Counted from the first letter of the stretch, positions 48,596 to 60,192 are shown. The stretch is 64,000 nucleotides of DNA from Rhizophagus clarus (GCA_015698045.1 BLAL01000058.1:1428501-1492500), one strand, 5' to 3'. Program-made: numbers and translations. Notes: generated by a model from the sequence alone, not told the origin.

Positions 48596-50261
48596 CCCTA
48601 TAAGAAATCTGTATACAGAAAAGATACGTTTTATAAATGTTTGATATACATTTTTGCCAATTTGGTATAATAATTCTGTATATTTAATGCGTAATTCATT
48701 TTTAAATGTTTTTTAAAAAATTGGTGCATATGGAATGTATGTGAAAAAATTAATATATACGGAATGTATACAGAATTTTTGAACTTGTTTTTTTTTAAAT
48801 AATGATTTTGTCATAACACGTGATCACATGATTTGTTATGATACGTTTTTTGTTTATATAAGCCTAGCTTTGATCTTCCACTCTCTGTTTTTCCTGTCTT
48901 CCTGTCTTCCTCTCCCTGATCTTTTATTTCGCTTTTTTTTTTTTTTTTTTTAAAAACTCTTTTTCTCTTTTATTTGTTCCCCCCCCCCTTTTTATTCTCA
49001 CTTACTACTCTTCTTTTAAAAACTTCTTTTCCTTTATTTTTCTAACTTTGTTGCCTTCTTTTAAAAAAAAAAAAAAAAAAAATTTTTTGGTTTAATTCTT
49101 TTATTCCCATTCATTACCCTCTCTTCTTTTTTAAAAAAAAATTTATTTTTGCCCCCTTTTTTACTGAATTATTTCTGGATTTTCTCCCTTTTGGCAGCAT
49201 AGGTTAGAGGTTAAAGATGGACTAACCGCGACTACTGACACGAAGTTTGTCAGGACTAGTGAATAAAAAGCCTTATTTAGTGCAGGTATTTCCTGAGTTT
49301 CTAATTTAAAAAGAGAAGTTCTTATAAGCCAGGTTATGTAAGTTACCTTCTGCTTTATTTTTCTAACTTTGTCATCCTTTTAAAAGTCTTTTTTTATTTC
49401 CTTCCCTAACTTCATTATTCCTTTTTCAAAAAAAAAATTTTTTTTATTTATTTTACTTTTTTACTTCCATCTCACTATCCTTTCTTTTTTATTTATATTT
49501 ATTCTTTTATTTTGTAGACCAGATTTTTTTTTTGGCTGCTTGGTTTCTTTTTTCTTTTTGCGGTCAATTTTGAAGTACTTTTTTTTTGTAAGTCAAGTAG
49601 GAACTGGACGTTTGGAGACTTGGATGATTGCAGGTACTATATACACGGAGCTTATATTTCTTTTATTTTTGTTTTTGGATTGTCTGACTCTGATGGCTTG
49701 AACGAATCCAGAATTATAGGTATAATAGGAAAGCGTTAGTCTAATTGAGTTAAAGAAACGTACTAGTATTTTTTTCATTTATTTTGAAGAAATAGATTAT
49801 TTCTTTGGACTAAGTGCTCCTGGAGACTTTTGATTTCTTAAAAAAAATTAAATTTCTTAAAGAAACATCAGTAGAAATAATATTAATGTTTCTTTTTATT
49901 TTGGTTTGCTTGATAGGAATTAACTATTCATAATATATTTGTGTTTTATTTTATTTTTTTATTTTTTGATTTAATAAATAAAATTAAATTTATGTAAATA
50001 AGTCTAGTAATAAATTGTAATAAATTGTAATATAAACAGTAAATTTAATAAGCAATAATATAAATTTCATGGCAAATCAGTAATTAAATCATGTAAATTC
50101 CATATGAATTCCATGCAAATTCCGTATCCAAACCATATTTATAGTGATATGGAATTGTGCATTTTTCTGTATCATTTCAACGGTCTATTATGATACGTTA
50201 TTTCTAAGGAAAAAAATTGTATAAAAATCTTATTAAAAGCGTATCCAGTTTTTTTATAGGG
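48596..50261. mobile_element. 1.67 kb TIR element, pyrimidine-rich, non-coding
   Basis: The ends are CCCTATAAGAAATCTGTATAC and, inverted, CCCTATAAAAAAACTGGATAC, flanked by TAA (48593-48595 and 50262-50264). Excision with one TAA restores the helicase frame, so the borders are secure. The interior shows CTGTATACAG and TGGAATTCC-type short palindromes near the ends and a long run of T- and C-rich DNA (48880-49560) on this strand. It has no transposase. A TAA duplication and short TIRs fit a PIF/Harbinger-like non-autonomous element, but the family is not proven. Confidence 0.85.
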
Positions 50262-50980
50262 TAATGAATTCCATTGGCTTTTTTCTGTTGGCATTTTTTC
50301 AAGCAAAAGAAGTACTTTACCTAATAATTGCCTATTAAAACTGCCCAAAATTGTTTGAGGATCACTTGTTTTATAGACTAGCTGAGTACCTAAAACATAA
50401 CGCTGGATAAAATCAGTTATAATACCTTTACCTCAGCCTTGACTGGATTTAAGATAAAGAATTGAATACATTTTTCTACCAGTAGCCATACCAGCAAACC
50501 ATTTAATAATGTATTCAGTTACATTCCAATCTCCTGAACACTAGACATCCCAAATATGAGTAAATATGATTTTGATTGCCTGATGGATGTTGGCTGAAAA
50601 GTCTGCTAAAGGACGTAATTGGTGTAAGAACCCTGGGAAAATATTAAGATAGAGTTGATCTTGAATTTTATAAATACGTTGCTTTGCAGGATCACAAGTT
50701 GCTACACATGTTAAAGAATTATCATATATAAACCATTTGGCAATATTAAATTCTGTCTTCGTTAGAGGCTGTTTAGAATTAGATTGCTTAAAGAAGATTT
50801 TAGTAGCCCTGTTCATTTCTGTTCTGTTCTGTTCTGTTCTGATTTTCACAAAATTTTTTGGCCAATCAAATTCATTTAAAAATCGGATCAACAATCGGAT
50901 TGACGGATCAAAAAAATTGATGATCCAAGTGTTCCGAATACGCATTTTTTGCAGTCTCGCGTTTAAATTTATTAACAATA

Positions 50981-52100
50981 ATGACTTCAGTAACTTCTAA
51001 AAACAAGAAAAAAGGTTTGTCAACAAGTAATATAAACGTTAATACAAACGTAAAACTCCATCCAAAATCAACTACGTTAGAACGAAGTAATTTGCCCATT
51101 AAGATTACATCTGAACCAACTTTAACTCATAAAGAAACAACTCAAACAATTATTGACCTTTCTGATGACCTTATTGAACCTACTAAGAATGTTTGTATTT
51201 ATATTTTTGTCTGGCGGTAATTTTATTTACTTTATTTTAATGTATTTTATTTACAATAGCTGAATGCGGAAACCACCCAAGCGGAACCACAAAAAATTGA
51301 AGTTTCTATGGTAAAAATTGAAGTTTAATGCATTTAATTATATCTCTATAAATCAAGACTTACTTTTTTACTTACTTTAGCCACCAATGAAAGGTACTAA
51401 ACGTAAAAAGCAGGTCTTGAAAAAAGAAGTTAAATCAAATGATGATGGTACCAAGTGGACAGATAGTGAAATTAAAATATTGCTTGAGTTTTGGAGAGAA
51501 AATTTGGAAGAATGGAAACGGGGAAAAGTGAAGGTTTATCAAAAAATTGTAAGTGAAAACGTGTTACCAGGTCGTACTCTTGATCAAATCAGAAATAAGG
51601 TTGGAAAATTGCGTGAAACATATTTGCAAAAAAAGAAAAAAGCTAATTCTACTGGTAAAGGTAGTGTAGAATGGATTTGGTTTTCACAAATGGAAGAAAT
51701 TTTGTCACAGAGTAAAGCTATCAACCCAGATTATATTACTGATTCAACTTCAGATTCTCCTCCTATTTCTGATAGCGAAAATTCAAATAATAGCGAAAAT
51801 TCAAATGATAAAGAAAATTATAAAGCTGATGAACCACGAAAAAAGAAAAGAAAATCAATAGGAATTGAAGGTATATCTGAGGTAATTGCGGCAATGGGAG
51901 AATCAAGGGATAGATTTTATGAAAAAAAGCTAGACTTAGAGGAGCGTGAAAATCAAAAGAAATTTGAATTGGAGAAAAAGAAATTAAATCAGCAATATGA
52001 GTTGGAAAAGAGTAAGTTGGAAATAGAAAGATTGCGTGCTGAAAATGAGAAGGTTAAATTAGAATTGGAAATGTTAAAATTTCGCAAAAATAATGAATGA
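50981..52100 (+). CDS. Myb/SANT-like DNA-binding protein of the Harbinger element, 326 aa
   Basis: Proposed exons 50981-51190, 51260-51310 and 51381-52100, all phase 0 with GT..AG introns. The first 87 residues are low in complexity. A Myb/SANT-like trihelix domain follows (TKWTDSEIKILLEFWREN; GRTLDQIRNKVGKLRETYL; VEWIWFSQMEEIL). Then comes an acidic Ser/Asn-rich linker, a basic stretch (PRKKKRKSIG, possible nuclear signal) and a long C-terminal coiled coil rich in Glu/Lys. In this superfamily the Myb-like partner helps import the transposase into the nucleus and bind the TIRs. No stop or frameshift was seen. Confidence 0.88.
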
Positions 52101-52208
52101 AAATTTTGTTTAGATTATGAAGTTTGCCTTACATAATTAAATAAATTTGTTAAATATAATATAAAAATGTAAATATTTTTTTTGTAAAATTTGTTTATTA
52201 ATTACTTA

Positions 52209-53378
52209 TTATGCTACAAATTGATTTAACATTCTCTCTCTTTTAAGTTCTCCTTCTAATTTTAAAATTTCATCACTTTCATCTTCCCAATCATATCGAT
52301 TATTGTCATCATCATCATCATTTTGATCGGTAATCTCCCAAGTTTCCCCACAAATTTCAAGAAAGTTATGCAATAATATACCACAATCTGCTAATTTAAT
52401 TGCTGTCTTTACATCTTTTACAGATAATTCTTTTAATGCTTTGAATCTAGCCTTTAATCTACTAAAGGCATTTTCTACAACAACTCTATGTTTTGAATGA
52501 ATAAAGTTAAATTGTCGTTGTCGATGATTAGAAGGATTTTTAAAAGGAGTAATTAAAAAGGGAGAGATTGGATATGCTGAATCACCTAACACATAATCAT
52601 CTCCTTCAATATATTTTGCTTTGTTAAGAAAAAAATCTGAATTAGCATAGACTCGTGCATCATGCACTGATCCTGGCCATCCTATTATATAATTAATAAA
52701 AATTCCTTTAAAATCAACGATTCCTTGACAATGAATCGCGTATCTTTTTTTTCTTGTAAAAAATGCTGTTGGACCTTATGCAGGTGCCTCATTTAAAATA
52801 AAATGAGTCCCATCTATTGCTCCAATAACATTCTGAAACCCCCTAATAGCTTGAAATCCTGCATGAACAGTAGCTCGATTATTATTCTTAGGTCATTGAA
52901 CAAACTCCAATTTTATATTTCTAATGGCCTTCATTACACGGTTAATATAAAGAATTACAGTACCTTCACATATTCCAAATCGAGAACAAATACTTAAAAT
53001 ATCATCTTTAGAACCTAAACGCCTAAGAAATATTATTAATTGAAATTCAACTGGTGCTTGTGGCTTATTTCCTTTGTTTTGAAAAACTGTATCATTCTGT
53101 AAAACTTGCACTAGCTTGTTAAACTGTTGTCTTTCCATTCGTAGAACTTTTTTAAACCATATATCATCATATAACGGTAATATTTCATGATACCAATGTT
53201 GAGACTTAAGAACATGATCTTGGGAAACAAGATAACGTGAAGAGGATAAAGCAAGAAGTATTTCTTTTATTAAATCATTATCATTATCTAATTCATTATC
53301 ATTAAAAGAGTCAAAAAGGTCATTTAAATCTTGTATTGCTAATAACATTAAAGCATATTCAATATCCTTTTTGGACAT
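52209..53378 (-). pseudogene. Harbinger (HARBI1/DDE_Tnp_4-like) transposase with two stops
   Basis: A single frame of 390 codons is interrupted by TGA at 52893-52895 and TAA at 52776-52778. The helical N-terminal region includes RMERQQFNKLVQVLQ and a helix-turn-helix (ILSICSRFGICEGTVILYIN). After the TGA (where Trp fits: EFVQ-stop-PKNN) come GFQNVIGAIDGTHFIL (first Asp), KKRYAIHCQGIVDF, YVLGDSAYPISPFL (second Asp) and RVVVENAFSRLKARF (Glu). The DDE triad is retained. Both stops are one C-to-T type change away from sense codons, so an intact relative may exist elsewhere in the genome. Confidence 0.88.
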
Positions 53379-53779
53379 AATTATAAAAAGAAAAAAATTG
53401 GAATGGAACGGAACAGATCATACCACAGATTTTTCTGCTCAATTTACGCCGTTTTTTGATTGGCTAAAAAAAATTTGTGAAAATCGGATCAGATCAGAAC
53501 GGAACAGAAATGAACAGGGCTAGTTATAGAACGAATGAGCATACTAATATTTTTCATGGGAATATGCTCAAAATTCTTAATATCAGGTCACCACATAAAT
53601 ACACCATATGGATTGGAGCAGAGAATAAAGAAACTGCAAATATATCACTTTGCTTTTGTAATATCATCTAAACTGTTTGCCTCTCTGATAAGCCATTTTA
53701 GTATATCAATACTGTATGCTTCTTTAGATTCACCGAATTTTGAGATTACTACTTGGTTACTCATTGTTAGTTAGATACT

Positions 53780-54790
53780 TTAGTAGAAGCTTTGTTTAAT
53801 TTATTTTTTAGATACCTATATATTAACTATGTTTAATTATGATTTTTTTTTTCAGGTATATTTGTATGCTATTGGGAGGCATAGGAATTTGGTACGAGCA
53901 GGTTGACAATAGTATGGGTATCTAGTATGAGGACTAGTATGAGGATGTATGATGACCATATAAGGAGTATATATAGGAGATCATACTAAGTAATATGGTA
54001 TTTTTCGTATATCATATTGGGCTTGATGAGGCGTTTGGGTATGTTCCTGGGAGTGGTTACAGATGAGATGACCGGTTACAGAAGTTACAGATCAGATACC
54101 CTCAAAATAAAAATTATTTCTGGAAAAGGTGATCTGATTATTTTTTTTTAACATCTGTAACATCTGTAACTCTGTAACCTCCCCCTCATTTCTTCATCGG
54201 GAAAAATTTTGGTCCACAGATCTGTGCAGTTCTGCGAAGTACATTTCTGCACAAATCTGAGGACATGCCAAAGCGCATCACAGAAAAATTTCATAAATTT
54301 CTGCACAAATCTGCAAACGCCAAAAAATCTGCAGAAATTTTCAAAATAAATTTGCGAAAATTTCTAAAATATTTAATAATTATTATTGTATTTTAACATT
54401 GACTAGCATCAATTAATTTATGCATTTACAAACAAAGGCATATACTAATATAAATTTACTACACTGTTTATTAAATACTAAAACTAAACTGAAGTTTCTT
54501 CTTTCTTTACCGTACTATATTAATGGTTTGGATATGTCTCTAGTTGGTTCGATTCCAACAAACAACTTTAACTCTTTCAAAGAATAGTGCGACCCAGCAA
54601 GACGTGTCAAAATGCATCACTCCTAAAGAGATTCAGGAATTTCACCTTTGAAATTTTACCTAGGAAGTTGTTGTGATATTATTAGTATAGGGATAGAATT
54701 TATAACAATGATAATTTGATTTCAACTATAAATTTCAAAATCAAAAATTAGATTATTCATAAAATATATTATAAACATAAAAATATTCAC
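53780..54790. other. Intergenic region with short repeats
   Basis: It holds AGTATGAGGA-type repeats near 53930, the inverted-repeat element at 54050-54187, and repeated TTTCTGCACAAATCTG words at 54220-54330. A GTTGGTTCGATTCCAAC segment at 54542 looks like an isolated tRNA T-arm. No gene is supported. Confidence 0.45.
54050..54187. repeat. Short inverted-repeat element (MITE-like)
   Basis: GGTTACAGAAGTTACAGAT on the left is matched inverted by ATCTGTAACTCTGTAACC on the right, with GATCAGAT/ATCTGATT inside. It is about 138 bases. The TSD is not resolved. Confidence 0.5.
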
Positions 54791-54791
54791 C

Positions 54792-55894
54792 TCATTTAAA
54801 AAAATATTTGCTAATAACTTTGGAATTTTTAAATCTTTTTAAGATGACAATTTCACTTCTCATTCTACGCCCATAATTAATTGGTCCATCTAGCCAAGTT
54901 GCTTGATATATAATACCAAATCCTCCCTCTCCTATTTCCTTTATATTTGTAAATTGAGAATATGGTATCCATTCCATTGACGACTTTGATTGACCTTCAA
55001 CGGTCTGATAAATAGAACTACCTATTGACATTGGAAGAAAATACTTGCCAATTTTTTTTATTTTCTCATTAAACTCGGCTATTTTTAAATTATTGTGAAT
55101 ATTAACCCTTATTTTAAGAAGAAAATCATCCAAATAACTATTCCCACTTTTAATATTTGCAATATCAACGGTAATAGATGATACCCTTTTGCATTTTTTA
55201 CATTGAGATTGGTTTGTAAATCCAAAAATGATGTTAGTTATTAAACAATATCTACATCCAATAAAAATTATAAGACAATTCGTACAATATTTTTGACATT
55301 CTGATGTAAATGTTAATTTCGAACCACAAGATTCGCAATGAGATATATTATACCACCATGGTAAATAGATAATTGGAATGGGTTTGTTAGTCAAAGATGA
55401 TTTTATCCATCCGGAAGAAATTTGATAACAATCTGAACACAATTTGAAACCATATATAACAAATGTATCTGTTCCTTGATATAATGATTTTTTACATAGT
55501 TTACAATATTTTTCACTTTCAATCACATAATTGTATAACTTATTATTGGATGAACCATAATAGAAATCGAAATTATTGTAATCAATAAAATAATTTACAG
55601 GTATTTGTTTAAAGCATAAAATATCCAAATAATTTCTATATATTCTTGAATATTTTGTGGTTCTAATGTATAATATACATCTAAATAAGTAGAAAAATCA
55701 TCCAAATAAGAAATATAATGAGAAAAACATTTCTTGCAATATTTTTGTTTACAAAAAGGCACCTCAACGTATTTTTCTCCACAATTAAAACAGTTATCAT
55801 CGTTCTCATCAAAAGAAACAAACAAAATCGGTATTGGACTAGATTTTAATTTTGGCGTGGGATCAAAAGAATTTTTATCATTTACACGTTCCAT
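54792..55894 (-). pseudogene. Cys-rich protein kinase, N-terminal half only
   Basis: Starts MERVNDKNSFDPTPK at 55894. Four zinc-ribbon-like blocks follow: CFNCGEKY...CKKC, CKLCKKS...CSDC, CESCGSK...CTNC and CRYC...CKKCKR. The kinase N-lobe has the Gly-rich loop IGEGGFGIIYQATW and a catalytic-Lys strand (IVILKRFKN). A frame change near 55600-55630 separates two open segments. The frame ends at TGA 54792; skipping one T in a 7-base run would restore NE before a GT donor, as in relatives. No catalytic loop or activation segment follows downstream to 53,800. The architecture matches the expanded Rhizophagus kinases with Cys-rich leaders. Confidence 0.75.
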
Positions 55895-58345
55895 TTTGTT
55901 ATGTTGTCAAATTGGAATTTGACGTACTCGTATTTATATATCCTAATACATTCAAAGTCTGGAAGGTAGAACATTCTGTTGTGATACTGTAAGAAATTCT
56001 ATAGAATTTTAATACTTGAATATACTTTATTGAAGGGCATACGCATAATATAAGACTTTAATATTACTTATTTAGTGGAAATTCATATGTTAGGAAACGG
56101 GAACTGTTAAAATGTGTCACATAACGTTAAAATTTTTTTTTATAATCGAGAATTAAAACTGGTATATAGTATTCAAAACATGATAGATTAATTTCCTGTT
56201 TTATTTTTTTATATATATGAGGCGAATTTTTTAATGTCGTGTTATAGTAGTGTTATAGTTTTTGATTGACCGATTTTTTCATTAGGCGTTTAATTATTAC
56301 TAATATAGCATTAAATAGAGCTAATTCCTATTGGTCGTCGTATTGATTCCATGTGATCGTAAAACTGCGTTTATCTGACATAGAACGTTGATATATTTTA
56401 TTGGTTAAGGATAAGTATTATTTACTTCATAATATTCTCCTCATGAAATTAATGCAGGGGCGTGTTTATTATACATTTTAAACAGTACTCATAAAATTAG
56501 AGATTTCCTGGCTAATCTATAGAAATAATAAATGAAGATTCATAGTTATTTATAAACATAGTCAAAACACTTGCGAAAAATTAGTATGAAGGCAATCATA
56601 AGTGACACTTTGTGGCAAGGGATTATGATAATAAAGCCAGAATTCTATATCTCCAAGGCATATCCAGCACGTTTATTTGTCTTTTTTTATATTTTGCTCT
56701 TTTATGATTTAAGAAATTTAATTGTAACTCTGTTTTTCTGAATTTAATTTAAACTCTACCAATAATAATCATGAATCACAATCGTGGTCATACGTAATTC
56801 ACGAGGGTAGAGATATCATGCACGTATTCCTTAGAAGTACTTTCAGGATGAGATTAGAGAAGGAAAGAATGAACATCATAAAAAATATTTGTTAACAAAA
56901 GTAGTGAGTTTAGGTTAAATAGAAAGATTTTATACTTACAAGATTGAAATTATCATAAAGATGATTGATACAAATTTACCATGTTTCGGTACTTGAAAAA
57001 AAAATTCAAGAATTAGAAAGAGAAAAAATAATTTATTGGCAATATGTAAAATATTATGATTATATATCATGCTGTAACTCTATCAAGATCGATACTTTTG
57101 TGATATTTAATCAACGAGTGTATATCGTACATTGATGTTCCTAATATAAATAAATATATTAAGGTCAACTTCTAATCATTCAATTAGATCCGATCAAACG
57201 GAAAAACGGTTGGTAATGCTGAAAAAAATCAAATTAGAGAATTAAAAAGTCGCTTTTAGTGATGTTAGTTAAAAAGCTTAAAATCTTTTTCTATTTTTTA
57301 ATATTAAAATAATTAACTGCTATTATAATTCACTATAAACGAAGTCTTTCAGATTTGATTTAGCCGTACTTCCTCTCTTTCATATTCACGTTGTTATTAT
57401 TTTCTTTGTACTTATTTGATTACTTTATTACTAGCCCTTGAACAAGTAAATTTATTATTATATCCAGCCTATTTATTTGGTTTGAAAATTGCAAAGAACG
57501 TAAAGAAAATTAAAATTGGCTTCAGAAAACCTATCTTGATGACAAACGCTGTTTTTTTTAGAACTATTGAACACTACATAATGAATTTCTGGATCATTGA
57601 TCGTGCAAGCTTCATTTTGGTAGCTACGAACACCTTTTTATTTTTCAAACTGAGGTACATTGAACGTCATATTACTACTATCTTTTTTTTTGTGATTGGG
57701 CTAATCGAAATGATAAACTTTGATATTTATACAAAAAATAGTAAAGCTACGAACTATAATCCTTCTATACTAGTAAAACTAATAAACATATAAAAGACCA
57801 TTTATTTAAACAAATTATAAAATAATAATATTATTGTACAAATATTCTGAATTTTCCGATGCTACACTATATACTCAGTACTTTTGTTTCTATTTTTAGC
57901 TATACAACAGCTTTGGACACATAATAAAATAAAGGCAATATGTAAGTTATATCAGTTGCTAATCTCCCGAATTTATGCTTGTATTGCGGGAAATAATCTT
58001 TTATATAGTCTGTGCGGGTGATATAGATAGACGAAAATTGTTTAGATATGTACGGTAAAATTTATTTCGGAAATCTAGTATAATAAAAGAATGTGGGGTG
58101 AGAATCTCATAGTTAGCAATAGTGATAGAAATAAATTAAGCGTCAAACTTCTTAAAAAAGAGAGAGCAAAGAAATGACTTGATGTTGGGACTCGCATTAA
58201 ATGGCCTAGGATCCGCGTACTCCTTCCCTCTTTGATAGCATCATACATTTCGTTTGCTTATCTAGCATTTTCCTTATTAATGTATCGTTAAAACCGATGA
58301 TATAATTGTTGATCGTCTGACTGATTTGTACTACAATAGATTTCT
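55895..58345. other. Intergenic region with one possible membrane-protein frame
   Basis: Mostly AT-rich DNA. A plus-strand open frame at 57416-57793 (125 codons) has several hydrophobic segments (YPAYLFGLKIAKNVKK, SFILVATNTFLFF, TTIFFFVIGLIEMI) and ends SKATNYNPSILVKLINI. It could be a small multi-pass membrane protein or an exon of one, but no family is recognised and no partner exon was found. Confidence 0.3.
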
Positions 58346-58353
58346 TATATATA
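58346..58353 (+). promoter_or_regulatory. Candidate TATA box of the SAM-nuclease-kinase gene
   Basis: TATATATA lies 93 bases upstream of the start codon at 58446, in an otherwise pyrimidine-rich leader. The position is plausible for a core promoter, but such words are common in AT-rich DNA. Confidence 0.3.
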
Positions 58354-58445
58354 CTCCACTTTTTTTGCATATTTTTTCCTTTTCTTCTAAAACCGTACGA
58401 CTGTTGACCGCTTTGTCCTACTATATTTTTTTTTTTAAATCGAAA

Positions 58446-60192
58446 ATGTCTATGAGTACTGCTGATCCCTCGGTAGAAGACGTTGAAAGATTTAATACGG
58501 AACAACTTATCGGGTATTTACGAACAAAGGACTTGAACCTTAACAACAATGACTATAAAAAAATTCGTAATGAGAGAGTCGCCGGTTTAGATTTCCTCCA
58601 ATTAACTAGAGAAATACTTCGTTCTGAACCTTACAGATTTCCTGATGGACCAGCAAGAAGGGTCGAAACGTTATTCAATTCGTTGAATAATCAAAGTAAG
58701 TTCTATCATAAAGTAGTTGTACGTCTCGCGCAAAGCAGTTATTTTATACTCGCTTCTATCTGTTATATAATCATTTAATACCATATACTTAATTTTGTGC
58801 TTTTCTTCGAATATAACCATTTGTCATTCTATAGGGCTTTTAACTCTCGAAGAAGCGTTATCGTGTGTTCCTCCGTCTGCTTCTATTAAAAAATTGACCG
58901 AATCCATTCCGAATTCAGGTGATCACGTACCAGATGGAGTTTTTCTATGGGATGACTTCTTAGAGAGTGTGAATCTGTATGAATTCACTGATGAAAAAAG
59001 ATATCAAAGACCGCAATTTTCTCGTTCTAGGTCGGGTGTTGGTGAAATGAGCGCTCAAGCAATTTTTGAATTTAATATCTGCGAAGTATTAAATGAGCTT
59101 TTACCTGACTATGAATTTTCGAGAAGAAATACAAAAAACCCTGGTGATCCGGATTTTACTTGTTTCTTTGCTCGATCAACACTACTCTTTCCAATTGAAA
59201 TCAACCTTTTAGAAGTTGGGAAACTCCAATTTCCGGAATTTTATAAAAAGAGTGCAGAAGCAAGAGCAATGATTAAACAGATTTTTAGTTATATGACAGA
59301 AAACGAATGTCAATATGGCGTTCTTTCAACATACAATAAGCACTGGTTTCTGTACCGGCCAAGTAATAACCCTAAAAAGCTCTGGATTTCAGAAACCCTT
59401 GAACTGACAAGTGAATCTCCACCGGTTCTCAAGACGTATGCATACATGGTTCGGAAATTATGCTGTGATAGTGATGATTCTTATTATTCTCCTCATGTTT
59501 TGAAAACTCCGGAGTCAGTTACGAGAAAAGATGAAGGATCGGTTTCTAAACACACTAGATCTTTAAGGCCTAGGAAAAGCTCTTCTGACAATAGCTCAGG
59601 CTCATCATCCTCTAGCTCTTTGTATAAAGGTCAGAGGAATCAGAATCTCTCCTTTATGGATTTCAAGTTTAATGGTATTCTTGCTCAGGGGCGAAGCGGA
59701 AAGACACTCAAATGTGAATTTCGGGGAAATACGATTGCCTTGAAGTGTACCGATCTATGGAAATCTCCATCATGTATCCTGAAAGAAATGCAAAATGAAG
59801 TCAAGATCTATCAAATTCTTTCTACAATTCAGGGAGAATACATTCCAAAACTATTGTGTTATGGCTACTATGGAGGCGGGATGTGCTACGTTATTGGTAC
59901 AAGTTTTGTTGGTACTGCTTTAACTAATTATAAGCATATAACAGAACGACAAAGGGTTATGGGTCTTTATGCACTAAATGTAATTCATAGTAAAGGTGTA
60001 CTTCACAATGACATACGAACGGAAAATATTTTGCTTAATAATATAAATGATAATGTTTACTTGATTGACTTTGGGATGGCGAGTTATCATCATGATGTTA
60101 AAGAATGTTGGGAGCTGTTTGATGAAGAAAAACGTAAATTGGTTCATTTGCTTAATCAATATACTTTATTAGATAGCGTAGTAATTGTATGA
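58446..60192 (+). CDS. SAM-like / PD-(D/E)XK-like / kinase fusion protein, 535 aa, intact
   Basis: Two exons, 58446-58695 and 58835-60192, join through a 139-base GT..AG intron and give 536 codons with the stop. Residues about 9-83 form a SAM-like helical domain (TEQLIGYLRTKDLNLNNND). Residues about 150-295 form a restriction-endonuclease-like region with GDPDFTC (Asp190) and PIEINLLEV, where Glu205-x-Asn207 replaces the usual ExK, then FPEFYKKS and YGVLSTYNKHWFLYR. A Ser-rich linker precedes a compact kinase domain (about 357-535) with ALK (Lys387), HNDIRTEN (Asp476, Asn481) and DFG (Asp495). The layout matches Crinkler-type effector-like proteins. No lesion was seen; codon composition is less AT-rich than its neighbours. 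Role unknown; DNA or conflict-related functions are inferred. Confidence 0.88.

Larger units (their letters stand above)
50805..53521. mobile_element. PIF/Harbinger transposon, 2.7 kb, two genes
   Basis: The TIRs start AGCCCTGTTCATTTCTGTTC, with an inverted copy ending at 53521. The flanking duplication is AGT (50802-50804 and 53522-53524). The element carries a Myb/SANT-like gene (plus) and a DDE transposase (minus) in convergent orientation about 110 bases apart, the classic two-gene Harbinger layout. The left end contains a short GTTCT expansion. The transposase has two stops, so this copy is not autonomous. It sits in the SF3 helicase frame. Confidence 0.95.
47067..53764 (-). pseudogene. 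Superfamily-3 (D5/DUF5906-like) helicase split by two transposons
   Basis: The frame begins MSNQVVISKFGESKEAYSID (53764). It continues after removal of the Harbinger element (53521-50805) as IRSITKIFFKQSNSKQP and after removal of the 48596-50261 element as SQWNSLYRALKDKVTSD; both junctions are in frame with one target triplet kept. The P-loop region is LKSSQG-stop-GKGI. LLLEKMP, then TIEIHEKYKTPTQYKNFMST and ENNDRRTVFLDIS match the SF3 helicase core of viral D5 and NrS-1-like primase-helicases. A disordered Pro/Glu-rich tail (47880-47600) and an acidic C-terminus (to 47067) follow. Stops include 53645 TGA, 53588 TGA, 50541 TAG, 50433 TGA and 48392 TAG; a frame change near 48,000 adds to them. 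It is probably a replication gene of an integrated mobile or virus-like element. Confidence 0.72.

Noticed and set aside
52803..52997. Plus-strand open frame within the Harbinger transposase
   Set aside because: It overlaps the DDE core on the other strand, which contains the recognisable GAIDGTH motif.
46740..53650. UGA read as tryptophan (alternative genetic code, mitochondrial or viral)
   Set aside because: TAA and TAG stops occur in the same frames, and intact genes in the window use UGG for Trp normally. Mutational decay explains the pattern better.
54541..54558. tRNA T-arm-like GTTGGTTCGATTCCAAC
   Set aside because: No matching acceptor, D or anticodon arms are found upstream, and the following seven bases have no pairing partner at the expected distance.
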